64,000 nucleotides of DNA from G963665085 sp963665085 (GCA_963665085.2 CAXXXS010000001.1:4650001-4714000); one strand, 5' to 3'; positions 1-9,123 are shown, counted from the stretch's first letter. Notes: generated from the letters alone by a model not told the origin. Numbers and translations are program-made.

Positions 1-439
1 GCTTACCAGAAGATTTTCCGTTTTCGGTTACACCGACCGTAGAAAATCCGGTTTTTTCTTTTAATTCAATAATATCTTTTAATGTGTTTTCCGGAGATAT
101 GTTTGCCCTGCTTTCAACAAAACCGGCTTTGTGTTTTTTTACTTCCATAACCATTTTTGCCTGAGATTCTATAGGTTGTGAACCAAAAATAAAAGATAGG
201 CCACCTTCTTTTGCCAATGCAACTGCTAATTTACTATCTGAAACGGATTGCATTATGGCTGAAACAAAAGGAATATTTAAACTGATTTTTGGAGTATCTC
301 CTTTTTTATATCGAACTAGTGGGGTGTTCAATTTTGTGTTGTCAGGAGTATTTAATTTTGTTGTTAACCCTGGTATAATTAAGAATTCGTTGAATGTTCT
401 TGATACTTCGTTTATAATATTTGCCATAATATTTGCCAT
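1..439 (-). CDS. guaB: IMP dehydrogenase, N-terminal part (cut by window edge)
   Basis: Reading the minus strand from ATG at 439 or 427 gives an open frame running off the window start. The protein contains VSRTFNEFLIIPG, SLNIPFVSAIMQSVSD and KEGGLSFIFGSQPIESQ, the N-terminal hallmarks of IMP dehydrogenase, which oxidises IMP to XMP in GTP synthesis. The second stretch is the family's 'iPlvSA.M' strand. The later part (about residue 100 on) should enter the CBS pair, and the catalytic Cys loop lies outside the window. A TAnnTTTG promoter sits just upstream. A 12-nt tandem repeat duplicates the codons ATG GCA AAT ATT, so the start may be 439 or 427; I cannot choose. The family assignment is firm; a GuaB paralogue rather than the main enzyme remains possible. 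Confidence 0.88.
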   Translation of the reverse strand, partial: MANIMANIINEVSRTFNEFLIIPGLTTKLNTPDNTKLNTPLVRYKKGDTPKISLNIPFVSAIMQSVSDSKLAVALAKEGGLSFIFGSQPIESQAKMVMEVKKHKAGFVESRANISPENTLKDIIELKEKTGFSTVGVTENGKSSGK

Positions 440-446
440 AATATTT
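414..446. repeat. 12-nt tandem repeat at guaB start
   Basis: The unit ATAATATTTGCC occurs twice, followed by a partial third copy. On the minus strand it repeats start codon plus three codons in frame, so copy-number change would add or remove four residues and shift the start relative to the promoter. Confidence 0.9.
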
Positions 447-461
447 TCTGTAAAAATTTTG

Positions 462-490
462 CAAAAATAGAATAATATTACGTCTATCAA
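462..490 (-). promoter_or_regulatory. Bacteroidota-type promoter of guaB
   Basis: Minus strand: TTG (488-490), an 18-nt spacer, then TATTTTTG (462-469), matching the -33 TTG and -7 TAnnTTTG consensus. It lies 23-35 nt upstream of the two candidate ATG codons. Confidence 0.65.
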
Positions 491-637
491 ATGATTTGGT
501 ACATGATTTTTAAAGTTACTACTTTATACTCATTGACTAAATAGGTAACAAAAACAAAATTTAAAAAAGTTGAGCAGTTTATCTGTTTTAAAAATGTTAA
601 ATTTCTAAATGTGTTTTTTGTTAAATAAATATTCTTT

Positions 638-645
638 TATACTTG
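638..645 (+). promoter_or_regulatory. Possible -7 element of the 700-1953 gene
   Basis: TATACTTG is one mismatch from TAnnTTTG. A TTG lies at 618-620 with a 17-nt spacer, slightly short. It is the only candidate I see before this gene. Confidence 0.35.
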
Positions 646-699
646 CAAATATTGATACGGAGTAAAAGCTTTAACTAATTAATATTAAAAAAGAAAACG

Positions 700-1953
700 A
701 TGCAAAAACTACTTAAATTAATCATCTTATTTTCAGCAATTTTCATGATAGAATTTCAAACTAATGCGCAGAAAATTTCTGAGTGGAGACCTGAAAACCG
801 TACTGGAGTATCTAATGAGACCGGATTATTGAAAGTATGGCCAGAAGGAGGCCCCAGACTGATTTGGGAAAACCTGTTACTAACGAAAGGACATTCGTCA
901 CCTTCATTTGGAGAGAATAAGATGTTTATTACAGGAATGGAAGAGGGGAATGATATTCTATATGCACTGGATTTAAATGGAAAAATCCTTTGGCAAAAAG
1001 TGATGGGACGTGCCTGGAATGGCTCATTTCCTGAAAGCAGATCAACACCAACTGTTGAAGGAGATAGGGTGTATACTTGCAGTGGAATAGGAGATTTAGC
1101 TTGTTTTAACGCTAACTCAGGCGAAATGATTTGGTCGTATAAAGCAAGTGAAGAGAATAAAGGGACTTATGGTAACTGGGGAATAGCAGAATCGCTATTA
1201 ATTGATGGGGAACAGATTTATTTCTCTCCTGGAGGACCTGAAACAAATACACTTGCTCTTAACAAAAATACAGGTAAAATTATTTGGAAAACAAAAAGTT
1301 TGGATGATAAACCCGGATATGTTTCTCCTATTCTTGTGAAACATGCAGGAAAGAAAATGCTTATCAATGTTTCCTTGGATCATGTTTATGCGGTGGATGT
1401 AACCAATGGCGAAATTCTATGGACAGTTGGTCATGTTAATCCCCGACAGAATGGCCGCGATAATATATTTTGTACAACTCCTTTATTTAAAGATGGGAAA
1501 GTATATGTTACTGCCGGCTATGATATTGGAGCTTACCAGGTGAAAATTGCAGATGATGGTAATAGTGCAGAAGTTGTTTGGAGTGATAATGTTCTTGATG
1601 TTCACCATGGAGGTGTTGTTTTAGTTGATGGATATATTTATGGTTCCAATTGGCAAAATAATTCAACGGGAAACTGGTGCTGCATTGATTGGGAAACAGG
1701 TAAAAAGATGTGGGAAGAAACTTGGAATTGTAAAGGTTCAATCATTGCAGCCGAAGGCATGCTTTATATTTATGATGAAAAAAGAGGAAATGTGGGGTTG
1801 TTAAATGCTAATTCTGATAAATTTGATTTGGTTAGTTCATTTGTAATTAAACAAGGTAATAATGGTCCATTTTGGGCTCACCCGGTTATTCGAAATGGAA
1901 TTCTATATATAAGGCATAACAATGCTTTGATGGCATATGATATAAAAAAATAA
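700..1953 (+). CDS. Secreted PQQ-like beta-propeller protein
   Basis: A 417-residue protein with a Sec signal peptide (residues 1-23, ending TNAQ). The rest is a WD-like PQQ propeller: blades end in the recurring pattern of aliphatic-ALD-x-NGK-x-x-W, for example YALDLNGKILW, FNANSGEMIW, LNKNTGKIIW, YAVDVTNGEILW and CIDWETGKKMW. These are the tryptophan docking motifs of PF13360-type repeats, as in BamB and quinoprotein dehydrogenases. I see no proof of PQQ binding or of dehydrogenase residues, so substrate is unknown. It probably works in the periplasm or at the surface. A second propeller protein lies at 9124-10476 on the other strand, which suggests a shared theme in this region, but the two are not one operon. 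It could be an enzyme or a binding scaffold. Confidence 0.85.
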   Translation: MQKLLKLIILFSAIFMIEFQTNAQKISEWRPENRTGVSNETGLLKVWPEGGPRLIWENLLLTKGHSSPSFGENKMFITGMEEGNDILYALDLNGKILWQKVMGRAWNGSFPESRSTPTVEGDRVYTCSGIGDLACFNANSGEMIWSYKASEENKGTYGNWGIAESLLIDGEQIYFSPGGPETNTLALNKNTGKIIWKTKSLDDKPGYVSPILVKHAGKKMLINVSLDHVYAVDVTNGEILWTVGHVNPRQNGRDNIFCTTPLFKDGKVYVTAGYDIGAYQVKIADDGNSAEVVWSDNVLDVHHGGVVLVDGYIYGSNWQNNSTGNWCCIDWETGKKMWEETWNCKGSIIAAEGMLYIYDEKRGNVGLLNANSDKFDLVSSFVIKQGNNGPFWAHPVIRNGILYIRHNNALMAYDIKK

Positions 1954-2023
1954 AAAAAGAGACGTAACTTGATTTACAACAAAGAAGCCTTATTCTTAAT
2001 ATACTTTTTTAGTATTTATTAAT

Positions 2024-2137
2024 CATGAGAATTCCTCGAGGTTCTACCTCGGGATAAAAAAAAGAATGGTTTGAGAAATGGCAATTTATTAATAAAAAAA
2101 TTGATACTTCGGGGCTCAGCCCCGAAGTAGTTCATTT
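2024..2137 (+). mobile_element. 114-bp transposase-less element with IS200-like ends
   Basis: Left part (2033-2053): AATTCCTCGAGGTTCTACCTC folds into an 8-bp stem. Right part: a perfect 10-bp stem ACTTCGGGGC / GCCCCGAAGT (2106-2128), then TAGTTCATTT. Both ends match the ends of the IS200-like element at 36.3-38.2 kb: the left end at 38146-38173 and the right end at 36302-36333, in the same relative orientation. Both left ends follow TTAAT. There is no ORF between the hairpins, so this looks like a non-autonomous derivative movable by an IS200-type TnpA. It lies between the convergent propeller and TonB-receptor genes and may also act as a terminator. Confidence 0.65.
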
Positions 2138-2153
2138 GAAATTTGAACAGACT

Positions 2154-4583
2154 TTAAAAATAAATTCTATACATAAAACTGGGTAAGAATGACATATGAC
2201 GGATATACCCTATATTGCTAGGTTCTGTGGTATCATAGTATTCAGACATTCTTCCACGGTCGTTAGTAAGGTTTGTTAATTCAAGGAAAAGCTCATGGGT
2301 GATTTTAGGCAAATTAATTTTATAACTTGCAGAAAGGTTTAATTCAAATAAATCGTCGAGTTTATTTTCATAAGCTTTAGCATAATCATAAAACTGGTTG
2401 GTTTCCTCATCAACAGCTAAATTTCCGGCAGCATCACGTAATAACGGAATGTATCTTTGTCCGCCAGAGAATAGCAATTTGGCATTTATTGTTAATGTTT
2501 TGTTTTGTATCTCGCCTAACTCAAATTCTTTTCCTGCTAAGAAGTTACAAAGGTAATTGTTGTTAAAACGGGTGTTTCTCTCAATATCATCAAGAGCCGT
2601 ATATTTCGATTCATATAGAGAGCCGTTAAGCAGGAAATAATAATTGTTATTGAAAAAACGCTCAACAGTAATCTCTACACCATAATTTTTACCTGTCCCT
2701 TTGTTTACTAAATCAACATATTTATAATCCGAATTTTCGTTGATAGTTGAATAATAGCTGTTTGGATCGTTCTCAACGGGCAAATTGTATAGATCCTGGT
2801 AATAAACTTCAAGTTTAGATGTTATATTATTTGTGATTTGTCTTTGATATCCAACTACATAATGGTGAGCTGTAAGTAATCCGAGATCCTTGTTGGGATA
2901 AGTATACGTACCAACGTCTTGTTGTATGCGAGTATAATAATTATGTATCCGTTCCATGGTGCTATGGTTACCAAAACCAGCATTTAGCGTGTTACACCGG
3001 TTAATTTTCCATGTTAACGCAATCCTTGGTTCAAAGGTACTTTCATTTGTTTGTAATACATTCATATTATGCAACCCGCTGACTAAAGTTAGGTTGTTGC
3101 TGAAATTATATTTCCAGCTAATAAAACTTTGAAAAGTATTGATGTTACCTTCAAAATCAAGTAATGTATTACGAGTTTGATAATCGTCGTTTAACTGACT
3201 TTGATCAATCACATAATCATGAAGAGAATATTCAATTCCTAACCTTATTTTGTTTTTTGAATTGATTTTATTGTTGTAAACCATTTTTGCAGAAGTAGTA
3301 GCTGTTTTATACCTACTGCTGTAATTTAAAGTTCTACCCGTAGTATCTGATGTTGCAATGCCATTATAGTCAATGCTCTCAATAATATAAGATTCAAATA
3401 CCTTCTCAGTGATGCTCCTGTTCAGGTAAGACAGGGTTGTTTTTATATAACTGTTATTGTTGATGCTGTAGGTGTGATTTATGCCAATGTTAGAGAGCGC
3501 CCCTCCCTGGTCAAGATCTTCAATAATATTTGATAACATATCATTATTTCCCGGTGTTACCCAAGTGTTTGGCTGTACATCATTAACCAACAAGTTATCG
3601 ATTCCTCCTAAACCAAAAAAAGAAAAAGATCCAGCTTTTTTTGTTGGTAAAACAACCTTAAATGTAGCATCTTGAAAAACGGTTGAAACACCTTCTATTT
3701 CTACAAGTCCCAGATCTTGTAATAAACCAATTGTTGAGTACCTATAATTGATAAGATACGAACCAGCGTAACCTTTTTTGAACGGCCCTTCTAAAATCAG
3801 GTCGGTTCCCATAAGGCCAACGCTTGCAGCCGCTTCAAATTTTTCGTTATTGCCTGGTTTTAGTTTTATATCATAAATTCCTGATAAGGCATTACCATAT
3901 TCAGGAGCAAATGCACCAGTACAAAAATCAGACGTTGCCAATAGTCTGTTATTGATAAGGCTAAAGCCTTGTACCGTGGAATTCTGGTCGGATTGATGAT
4001 AAGGAGTTGATATTTCCATTCCCTCTAATCTCCACTGAACATATTTAGGAGAATTGCCTCTTACAATAATATCGTTGTTGCCGCTCTGTGAAGTGTTAAC
4101 CCCGGCAAAATTTGTAATTATGTGCGATGGGTCATCGTATCCTGCCGAATACCTTTTTGACTCTTCAGGCGATATGGAACGTGCGCTTATCATTGCCATT
4201 TCATTCAGCGCTTCTCCATTTTTACGGGTTGCTTTTATAGTGATTTCTTCCATTTTTATTACAGTTTCCTGGAGTTCTACGTTTATCACAACCTGCTGGG
4301 CAGAATTTACTATGATGTTCGGAACTGTTTTTGTCTTGTATCCTATAAACGAAAACTGTAAAGTAATCCTTCCTATCGGAACGTTTTCCAATTTAAAATT
4401 TCCATATGTATCGGTAATTGTCCCTTTTGTGCCATCAACATCAGGCTGATAAACAGTAACACCAGGAAGGGGTGTGTGACTGTCAGCATCAATAACATTT
4501 CCCCTAACTGTTTGAGACATATTCTGTGCATGTCCGCAAACTGCTTCAAAAATAAATACTAAAATTATTATTACTCGTTTCAT
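2154..4583 (-). CDS. TonB-dependent outer-membrane receptor
   Basis: An 809-residue protein with a signal peptide (1-19, ending CGHAQ). Residues about 26-110 form a carboxypeptidase-regulatory-like beta-sandwich (VRGNVIDADSHTPLPGVTVY, then GTITDTYGNFKLENVPIG). A plug domain follows (about 130-240, with NNDIIVRGNSPKYVQWRLEGM). The long C-terminal part is aromatic-rich beta-barrel ending in SFMYRIYF, the usual terminal strand. Such receptors import large ligands across the outer membrane using TonB energy. No SusD partner follows, so it is not a standard glycan PUL pair; the ligand is unknown. Its ATG overlaps by 4 nt the stop of the small gene upstream (ATGA), which implies translational coupling. 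Confidence 0.9.
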   Translation of the reverse strand: MKRVIIILVFIFEAVCGHAQNMSQTVRGNVIDADSHTPLPGVTVYQPDVDGTKGTITDTYGNFKLENVPIGRITLQFSFIGYKTKTVPNIIVNSAQQVVINVELQETVIKMEEITIKATRKNGEALNEMAMISARSISPEESKRYSAGYDDPSHIITNFAGVNTSQSGNNDIIVRGNSPKYVQWRLEGMEISTPYHQSDQNSTVQGFSLINNRLLATSDFCTGAFAPEYGNALSGIYDIKLKPGNNEKFEAAASVGLMGTDLILEGPFKKGYAGSYLINYRYSTIGLLQDLGLVEIEGVSTVFQDATFKVVLPTKKAGSFSFFGLGGIDNLLVNDVQPNTWVTPGNNDMLSNIIEDLDQGGALSNIGINHTYSINNNSYIKTTLSYLNRSITEKVFESYIIESIDYNGIATSDTTGRTLNYSSRYKTATTSAKMVYNNKINSKNKIRLGIEYSLHDYVIDQSQLNDDYQTRNTLLDFEGNINTFQSFISWKYNFSNNLTLVSGLHNMNVLQTNESTFEPRIALTWKINRCNTLNAGFGNHSTMERIHNYYTRIQQDVGTYTYPNKDLGLLTAHHYVVGYQRQITNNITSKLEVYYQDLYNLPVENDPNSYYSTINENSDYKYVDLVNKGTGKNYGVEITVERFFNNNYYFLLNGSLYESKYTALDDIERNTRFNNNYLCNFLAGKEFELGEIQNKTLTINAKLLFSGGQRYIPLLRDAAGNLAVDEETNQFYDYAKAYENKLDDLFELNLSASYKINLPKITHELFLELTNLTNDRGRMSEYYDTTEPSNIGYIRHMSFLPSFMYRIYF

Positions 4584-4786
4584 TGCTCATATTCATTTGT
4601 TAAAGAAATAATCTTCAAGTTTAAATTTCGTATCTGATTTAAAATGCCGTGCAGTGCTGCACTATCCTCGATTTCTCCTACCATATAGGTTTTCCCATCA
4701 GCATATTTGAATTGTAATCCCTGGAAACGAGATTCCCATTTAGATGATAGAGTTCCTTGTAGTACAATTGTTGTTTGCATACTCAT
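4580..4786 (-). CDS. Small soluble protein upstream of TonB receptor
   Basis: 68 residues from ATG at 4786 (MSMQTTIVLQG...). The frame is open back to a TTG at 4807, but a -7 promoter element covers 4805-4812, so the TTG cannot be the start. The C-terminal half (EIEDSAALHGILNQIRNLN, then LKIISL) resembles a short family found in many bacteria with the pattern 'dqaaLhGll.rirdLnl.llsv'. I know it only as hypothetical; the last helix-strand unit could be an interaction surface. Its stop overlaps the receptor start (ATGA), so the two are probably co-translated. Function unknown. Confidence 0.7.
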   Translation of the reverse strand: MSMQTTIVLQGTLSSKWESRFQGLQFKYADGKTYMVGEIEDSAALHGILNQIRNLNLKIISLTNEYEQ

Positions 4787-4804
4787 TAGAATTTTTTGAC
4801 CATG

Positions 4805-4812
4805 CAAAATTA
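4805..4812 (-). promoter_or_regulatory. -7 element of small gene/TonB receptor operon
   Basis: Minus strand TAATTTTG fits TAnnTTTG, 18 nt before the ATG at 4786. I see no TTG at the usual -33 distance. Confidence 0.45.
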
Positions 4813-4892
4813 TCTTGACTCATTAACTATAGGATCACTCTTTGGAGTGATTTTGAAGAGTGGTTTCTTAATAAGAGAATTGAGAGGAGCCT

Positions 4893-7571
4893 TTAGATAA
4901 GCTCTTTTTCTCTTGCTTTTCCGGCAGCTTTCGAGCGTCTGTCTACCTCTAATTTTAGAAGAATATTTTTTACGTGAGATTTAACAGTATGTAATGAAAT
5001 GAATAGTTTTTCTGCAATTTGTTGATTGGTTAAATGGGCATCAATTAGTTTTAGTACATCCAATTCACGTGTACTTAAAAGGTCAACTGTTTTTCCTGTC
5101 TGCTTGTTTTTATATTTTGTAATTTCGGTTTTAATACTCCGTACAAATACATTTGTAACATCTGTTTTTTTTGTAGCTATTTGTGTAAAAACATCATTAA
5201 ACATATTTTTAATTATTTCAAAATAAGCTATATAATAAACAAGAATGTTTTCTTTTGATGCATATTCCATTGATTCAACAAGACTTTCTATTGCTTTTTT
5301 ACGATTCGCTGTTTGATGATATAGAATTGATTGTATGATTTTTAATTCAACTACATTCTCAATTCTGGATAGAGATTGGGCTATCACGAGCAGTTTTGCT
5401 AGAAGGTTTTCAGCTTTATCATATTTTGAATTCATGATCAACCAAAGGGCATAAGGTGTGTACCGATACACTTCTGAAACCGGAATTTCGTTTTGTAAGT
5501 CTATTTTCTGCTCGTTAAAAAAAAGCACGGCATCAGTTAATTTTCCTTGGATAACCAACATAAATCCTTTCCATGAAATATAGAGTGTTGAAACCTCAGG
5601 CAATATATTATTATGTCGAATTAAGCTTTCGAGTTCATCGATTTTTGCTTGTGAAGTTTCTTTACTATCTCGCATGAAACTAATCAACGAATAGGTAACC
5701 AATACAATTGCTTTATTATTTATGTTGGGATCTTCTAGAGATAATTCGTATGCAGTATGAATATTTTTTTCAGCATTATCTAGATCCATCCAATAGCATT
5801 CAATTGCGGCAAGTGATGCAAATAAAGGAGCGTAAGTACTGTCTTCTTTTGAATATTGTAAATATCCCTGTTCATTCATATACGATAAAAGTTCCTTACA
5901 TCTTGAATATGAAACATGAATTTGCCCCAACCGAAATTCTAAATGTCCCAGGGATATGGTAATAAAAGAAATAAGTCCAAGGTTATCTGTTTTTTTTGCA
6001 TAAGCCAGAGCTTTATTATAGCACTCTATGGCCTCGATTGTATTATTGCGAATAATTTGTAAACCTGCTGATACAAACCATGCCCAACTTAACCAATAAG
6101 CATCTTCGGTTTTCAGGTTTTTTAATGCCAATAATCTATATTTTTCTAATTCATTCGGTTTAGGGATATTTGCATAATACCGCAACCATGCTACAGCAAT
6201 TTTTCCGTACAATTGTTTTGATTCAGTTTGAGAACTCTTTTTGTTTTCCGGTTTAAAGTTGTAAAATTCCTCTGCATTTTTCAGAAATAGTGCAGCGTTC
6301 ATAAGATCCCCTGCATCAAGTAAAACCCAGGAATAATACAAACACATCTCTGGATTATTAAACATATACGACTGAGGTATAGATTGCCCAATAGATAAAA
6401 TAGTATTGTGTAGTCCTTCTTTCCACATGTTGTAAATGCTACTGGCAAATATCTGTGCACTTTTTTCAAAGTTTTTGGCTTTAACTGCATGTTTTATTCC
6501 AAGAAAAGGCATGTTATTTTCTGAATACCAATCCGAAGCTCGATTATGCAATTTCTCAATTATATCATCATTTTCTTCATGCAATTTCTGTTGCAACAAT
6601 TCAGCAAAAAGATGATGATAGCGATAGTTTTTGCTTTCGTCATCTTGTGGAAAAATAAACAAATTACCAACAGCAAGTTCGTCCAGAATTTTTTGACTAT
6701 CGTTTCTATCTAAAAGTGAATTGCATAGAGGGGCAGTTAAAAATTCCAATATTGATGTATGCATTAAAAAAGTTTTGATGCTTACACTTTGGTTTTGCAA
6801 TACCTCATCAATCAGATATCCCATCACATAGCGGTTGCTGACAGAGAATTCTTCTATAAAAGCATGATGGTTACTGTGATTTTGCATGGAAAGCGCTGTT
6901 AGTTGTAGTCCTGCAACCCACCCTTCAGTTTTTTGATGCAGTTTTTCAATATCTGATTCAGTTAGTTGTAGTTTTAACTTTTTACTAAAAAGCTCGGAAA
7001 TCTCATCTTTTCTGAAATTAAGATCTGCGGCCCTTATTTCAAAAAGTTGTTGCTGACTTCTTAATCGGGATAATTTTAAGTCAGGATCGCATCGGGTTAA
7101 AATAGCTATTTGCAAGTTTTCAGGTAAGTTATAAAGTAAATGATTAACCAACTCATTTATTTCAGTATTCACAATCAGGTGGTAATCATCAATAATTAAC
7201 AAAATTTTTTTATTAAGAATAATCAATTCGTTAATTACAAGATTAAGAATAGATTTTACGGATGACTTAATACTTGATTGTAGTAATTCAAGAGGTTTTT
7301 TTCCAAAATTATTTTGAACCTTCCGAATAGCATGTATCACATAACTAATAAAAATTACGCTATCGTTATCTTCGAGACTAACAGAGAACCAAGCTGTTAA
7401 AATTTTATACTGTCGTACCCAACTACTTATTAGAGTTGATTTTCCAAATCCAGCTGGTGCAGAAACAAGAATGAATTTGTATTTTAAACCTTCATTTAAT
7501 TTACTGTAAAGCGTATATCTGTATAATAATTGATCTTTTACAAGAGGGATATTTAGTTTTGTTATAAGCAT
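4893..7571 (-). CDS. MalT-like LuxR-family transcriptional regulator (STAND ATPase)
   Basis: An 892-residue protein with the MalT layout. An N-terminal NTPase carries Walker A APAGFGKST (38-46) and a Walker B-like ILLIIDDYH near 120. A long helical TPR-like sensor region spans roughly 400-800. A C-terminal LuxR helix-turn-helix lies at about 825-885 (STRELDVLKLIDAHLTNQQI, then AEKLFISLHTVKSHVKNILL). In this class an inducer binds the sensor region, ATP drives multimerisation, and the HTH activates promoters. The inducer is not predictable. Neighbours are the receptor gene downstream (same strand, 85-nt gap to the small gene) and a secreted hydrolase upstream, both plausible targets. The start ATG matches the usual family opening (MLITKLNIPLV). 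Confidence 0.9.
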   Translation of the reverse strand: MLITKLNIPLVKDQLLYRYTLYSKLNEGLKYKFILVSAPAGFGKSTLISSWVRQYKILTAWFSVSLEDNDSVIFISYVIHAIRKVQNNFGKKPLELLQSSIKSSVKSILNLVINELIILNKKILLIIDDYHLIVNTEINELVNHLLYNLPENLQIAILTRCDPDLKLSRLRSQQQLFEIRAADLNFRKDEISELFSKKLKLQLTESDIEKLHQKTEGWVAGLQLTALSMQNHSNHHAFIEEFSVSNRYVMGYLIDEVLQNQSVSIKTFLMHTSILEFLTAPLCNSLLDRNDSQKILDELAVGNLFIFPQDDESKNYRYHHLFAELLQQKLHEENDDIIEKLHNRASDWYSENNMPFLGIKHAVKAKNFEKSAQIFASSIYNMWKEGLHNTILSIGQSIPQSYMFNNPEMCLYYSWVLLDAGDLMNAALFLKNAEEFYNFKPENKKSSQTESKQLYGKIAVAWLRYYANIPKPNELEKYRLLALKNLKTEDAYWLSWAWFVSAGLQIIRNNTIEAIECYNKALAYAKKTDNLGLISFITISLGHLEFRLGQIHVSYSRCKELLSYMNEQGYLQYSKEDSTYAPLFASLAAIECYWMDLDNAEKNIHTAYELSLEDPNINNKAIVLVTYSLISFMRDSKETSQAKIDELESLIRHNNILPEVSTLYISWKGFMLVIQGKLTDAVLFFNEQKIDLQNEIPVSEVYRYTPYALWLIMNSKYDKAENLLAKLLVIAQSLSRIENVVELKIIQSILYHQTANRKKAIESLVESMEYASKENILVYYIAYFEIIKNMFNDVFTQIATKKTDVTNVFVRSIKTEITKYKNKQTGKTVDLLSTRELDVLKLIDAHLTNQQIAEKLFISLHTVKSHVKNILLKLEVDRRSKAAGKAREKELI

Positions 7572-7681
7572 AAATTGATCTGTGTTTCTTCTGTCTATAA
7601 TAGCTAATAAAATCTTGATAAATGATAAATTTAGTAAAATTTGCTGGTTGATATAAGGATAAATATTACATAATTAAAAGG

Positions 7682-7713
7682 AATCTCCCAGATGCATTAA
7701 GCCCTGGGAGATT
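7682..7713 (-). terminator. Stem-loop terminator after the hydrolase gene
   Basis: Perfect 10-bp arms AATCTCCCAG and CTGGGAGATT around a 12-nt loop, followed on the minus strand by CCTTTTAATT. It lies 110 nt past the hydrolase stop and 110 nt before the MalT-like gene start. The short T run makes it a moderate terminator. Confidence 0.55.
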
Positions 7714-7822
7714 ATTAACTCAAATCTAAAGAAAGAGACTTACAGTAATCACAGGTACAACAAACTGATCATTATCGATTAAAAATTGATTTAATAGAAA
7801 AAGTGAACATCTGAATTTTATA

Positions 7823-8785
7823 TTATTTTTTGTAATTATCTATTATTGCTTTAAAAAAGATTTCTGGCTGTTCTAACCATGGGAAATGGCCTGCATTCTC
7901 GACAGGAATTAACTTAGAATTGGGAAGCTCGCTATGTAGATGGTTTGCCACATAAGGACCACAAATAAAGTCATCCATTCCGACGATCACCAGAACAGGA
8001 ATATCTATTGTATGAAGTTTTGGATCTAAGTCATTTTCACAATCAAACCATTTTTCCTGTGCTTTAAAAGCATCGTAAGACAATGTCGTATTCATCAAAA
8101 CATGTTTGCTTTTCTCGAAATTCTCTGTAGTAGAAAAATAAATGGGCATTATTGTTTTAATGCCGGTAATCCAATCTTTTTCATCGCTTGGTTCTTTGTA
8201 AAAATATTCTTTAGCAGCAGCATACCAGGGCTCATTTTGTTTTTGATTCATTGTATTTTGCATTACTTCAGAAGGTGTATTTACCCCTCCTGATGAATTG
8301 ATTAATATAATTCCATTTACCCTTTCCTTGAATTGAGTAGCATAGTTCAGAACGATTGCTCCTCCTTTTGAGTGTCCCATTAGCCAAATTTTATCTGCCT
8401 TAATTTTTTTTCTAACAGCTTCTAAATCCGATAAAATATTTGATGTTGTATATTGTTCTATTGTTGGTCTGTCTGACTTTCCTGTTCCCCGGATGTCGAT
8501 ATATACCATTGTAAATATTTCTTCTAATTTATCCATACTTTTATAATAGAGTTCACTACCCGGACCCCAACCAGGTGTGGGTAAAATGCAAACAGGACCA
8601 TTCCCAGATACTTTATACCATATTTTTACTCCATTATTCTCAATAAAGAATGCACCTGCATCTATTTTGTTTTTTAAGTCTGAAGGAATTGAGTTAAAAG
8701 TTCTACCAGAATAATCTGCTGCTTGAAGATATAGTGAATGCGCAACTATTAGAATTAATAGAAGGGAGGTGTTTAAGTTTTTCAT
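7823..8785 (-). CDS. Secreted alpha/beta hydrolase (proline iminopeptidase-like)
   Basis: 320 residues with a signal peptide (1-22, ending LQAA). The alpha/beta-hydrolase fold shows the oxyanion region LPTPGWGPGSE (68-78), the strand YIDIRGTGKSDRP (95-107), the nucleophile elbow MGHSKGG with Ser139, an acid at Asp271 or Asp272 (GMDDF) and the catalytic His300 (NAGHFPWLEQP). This resembles prolyl aminopeptidases and related esterases, but the fold alone does not fix the substrate. It is expected in the periplasm. Two matching 17-nt sites lie 130-190 nt upstream, possibly operators. A hairpin follows the gene. Confidence 0.85.
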   Translation of the reverse strand: MKNLNTSLLLILIVAHSLYLQAADYSGRTFNSIPSDLKNKIDAGAFFIENNGVKIWYKVSGNGPVCILPTPGWGPGSELYYKSMDKLEEIFTMVYIDIRGTGKSDRPTIEQYTTSNILSDLEAVRKKIKADKIWLMGHSKGGAIVLNYATQFKERVNGIILINSSGGVNTPSEVMQNTMNQKQNEPWYAAAKEYFYKEPSDEKDWITGIKTIMPIYFSTTENFEKSKHVLMNTTLSYDAFKAQEKWFDCENDLDPKLHTIDIPVLVIVGMDDFICGPYVANHLHSELPNSKLIPVENAGHFPWLEQPEIFFKAIIDNYKK

Positions 8786-8918
8786 GATATTAGAATTTTA
8801 AAGTGTTTTGAAAAAGACGTAAAAAATTATGGTCTGATGCATGGGAGAAATACAAAAAGATAAAATTAAATAATGACTTGTTGTATATGATTTTACCTCA
8901 AGCTAACAAGACTTCTGT

Positions 8919-8977
8919 TTTACAAGAATGCAAAAGCGAGATTGACGCATAAAACACCGCTTTACAAGCTTGCAAAA
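8919..8977. promoter_or_regulatory. Pair of 17-nt direct repeats upstream of the hydrolase gene
   Basis: TTTACAAGAATGCAAAA (8919-8935) and TTTACAAGCTTGCAAAA (8961-8977) differ at two positions and start 42 bp apart, about four helical turns. The second is nearly palindromic around CAAGCTTG. This 338-bp gap (8786-9123) holds no ORF, so the repeats look like regulator sites, perhaps for the MalT-like protein; that link is a guess. Confidence 0.45.
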
Positions 8978-9123
8978 CGGTGAAAAATCTGTTTGATATT
9001 ATTTACAAAGCATTCAGAAGGATAAAATAAACTTTAACAAGTACCATGGAGCGAAGTGCTTTCTTTTGTTTTCGGTATTCAATTTCCGGATTTGTGCCCC
9101 AAAAGATTAAAAAATACAAATAC

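Noticed and set aside
255..470. Plus-strand ORF of 71 aa
   Set aside because: It lies antisense to the convincing guaB N-terminus and covers the guaB promoter; its hydrophobic, repetitive sequence is a shadow of the tandem repeat.
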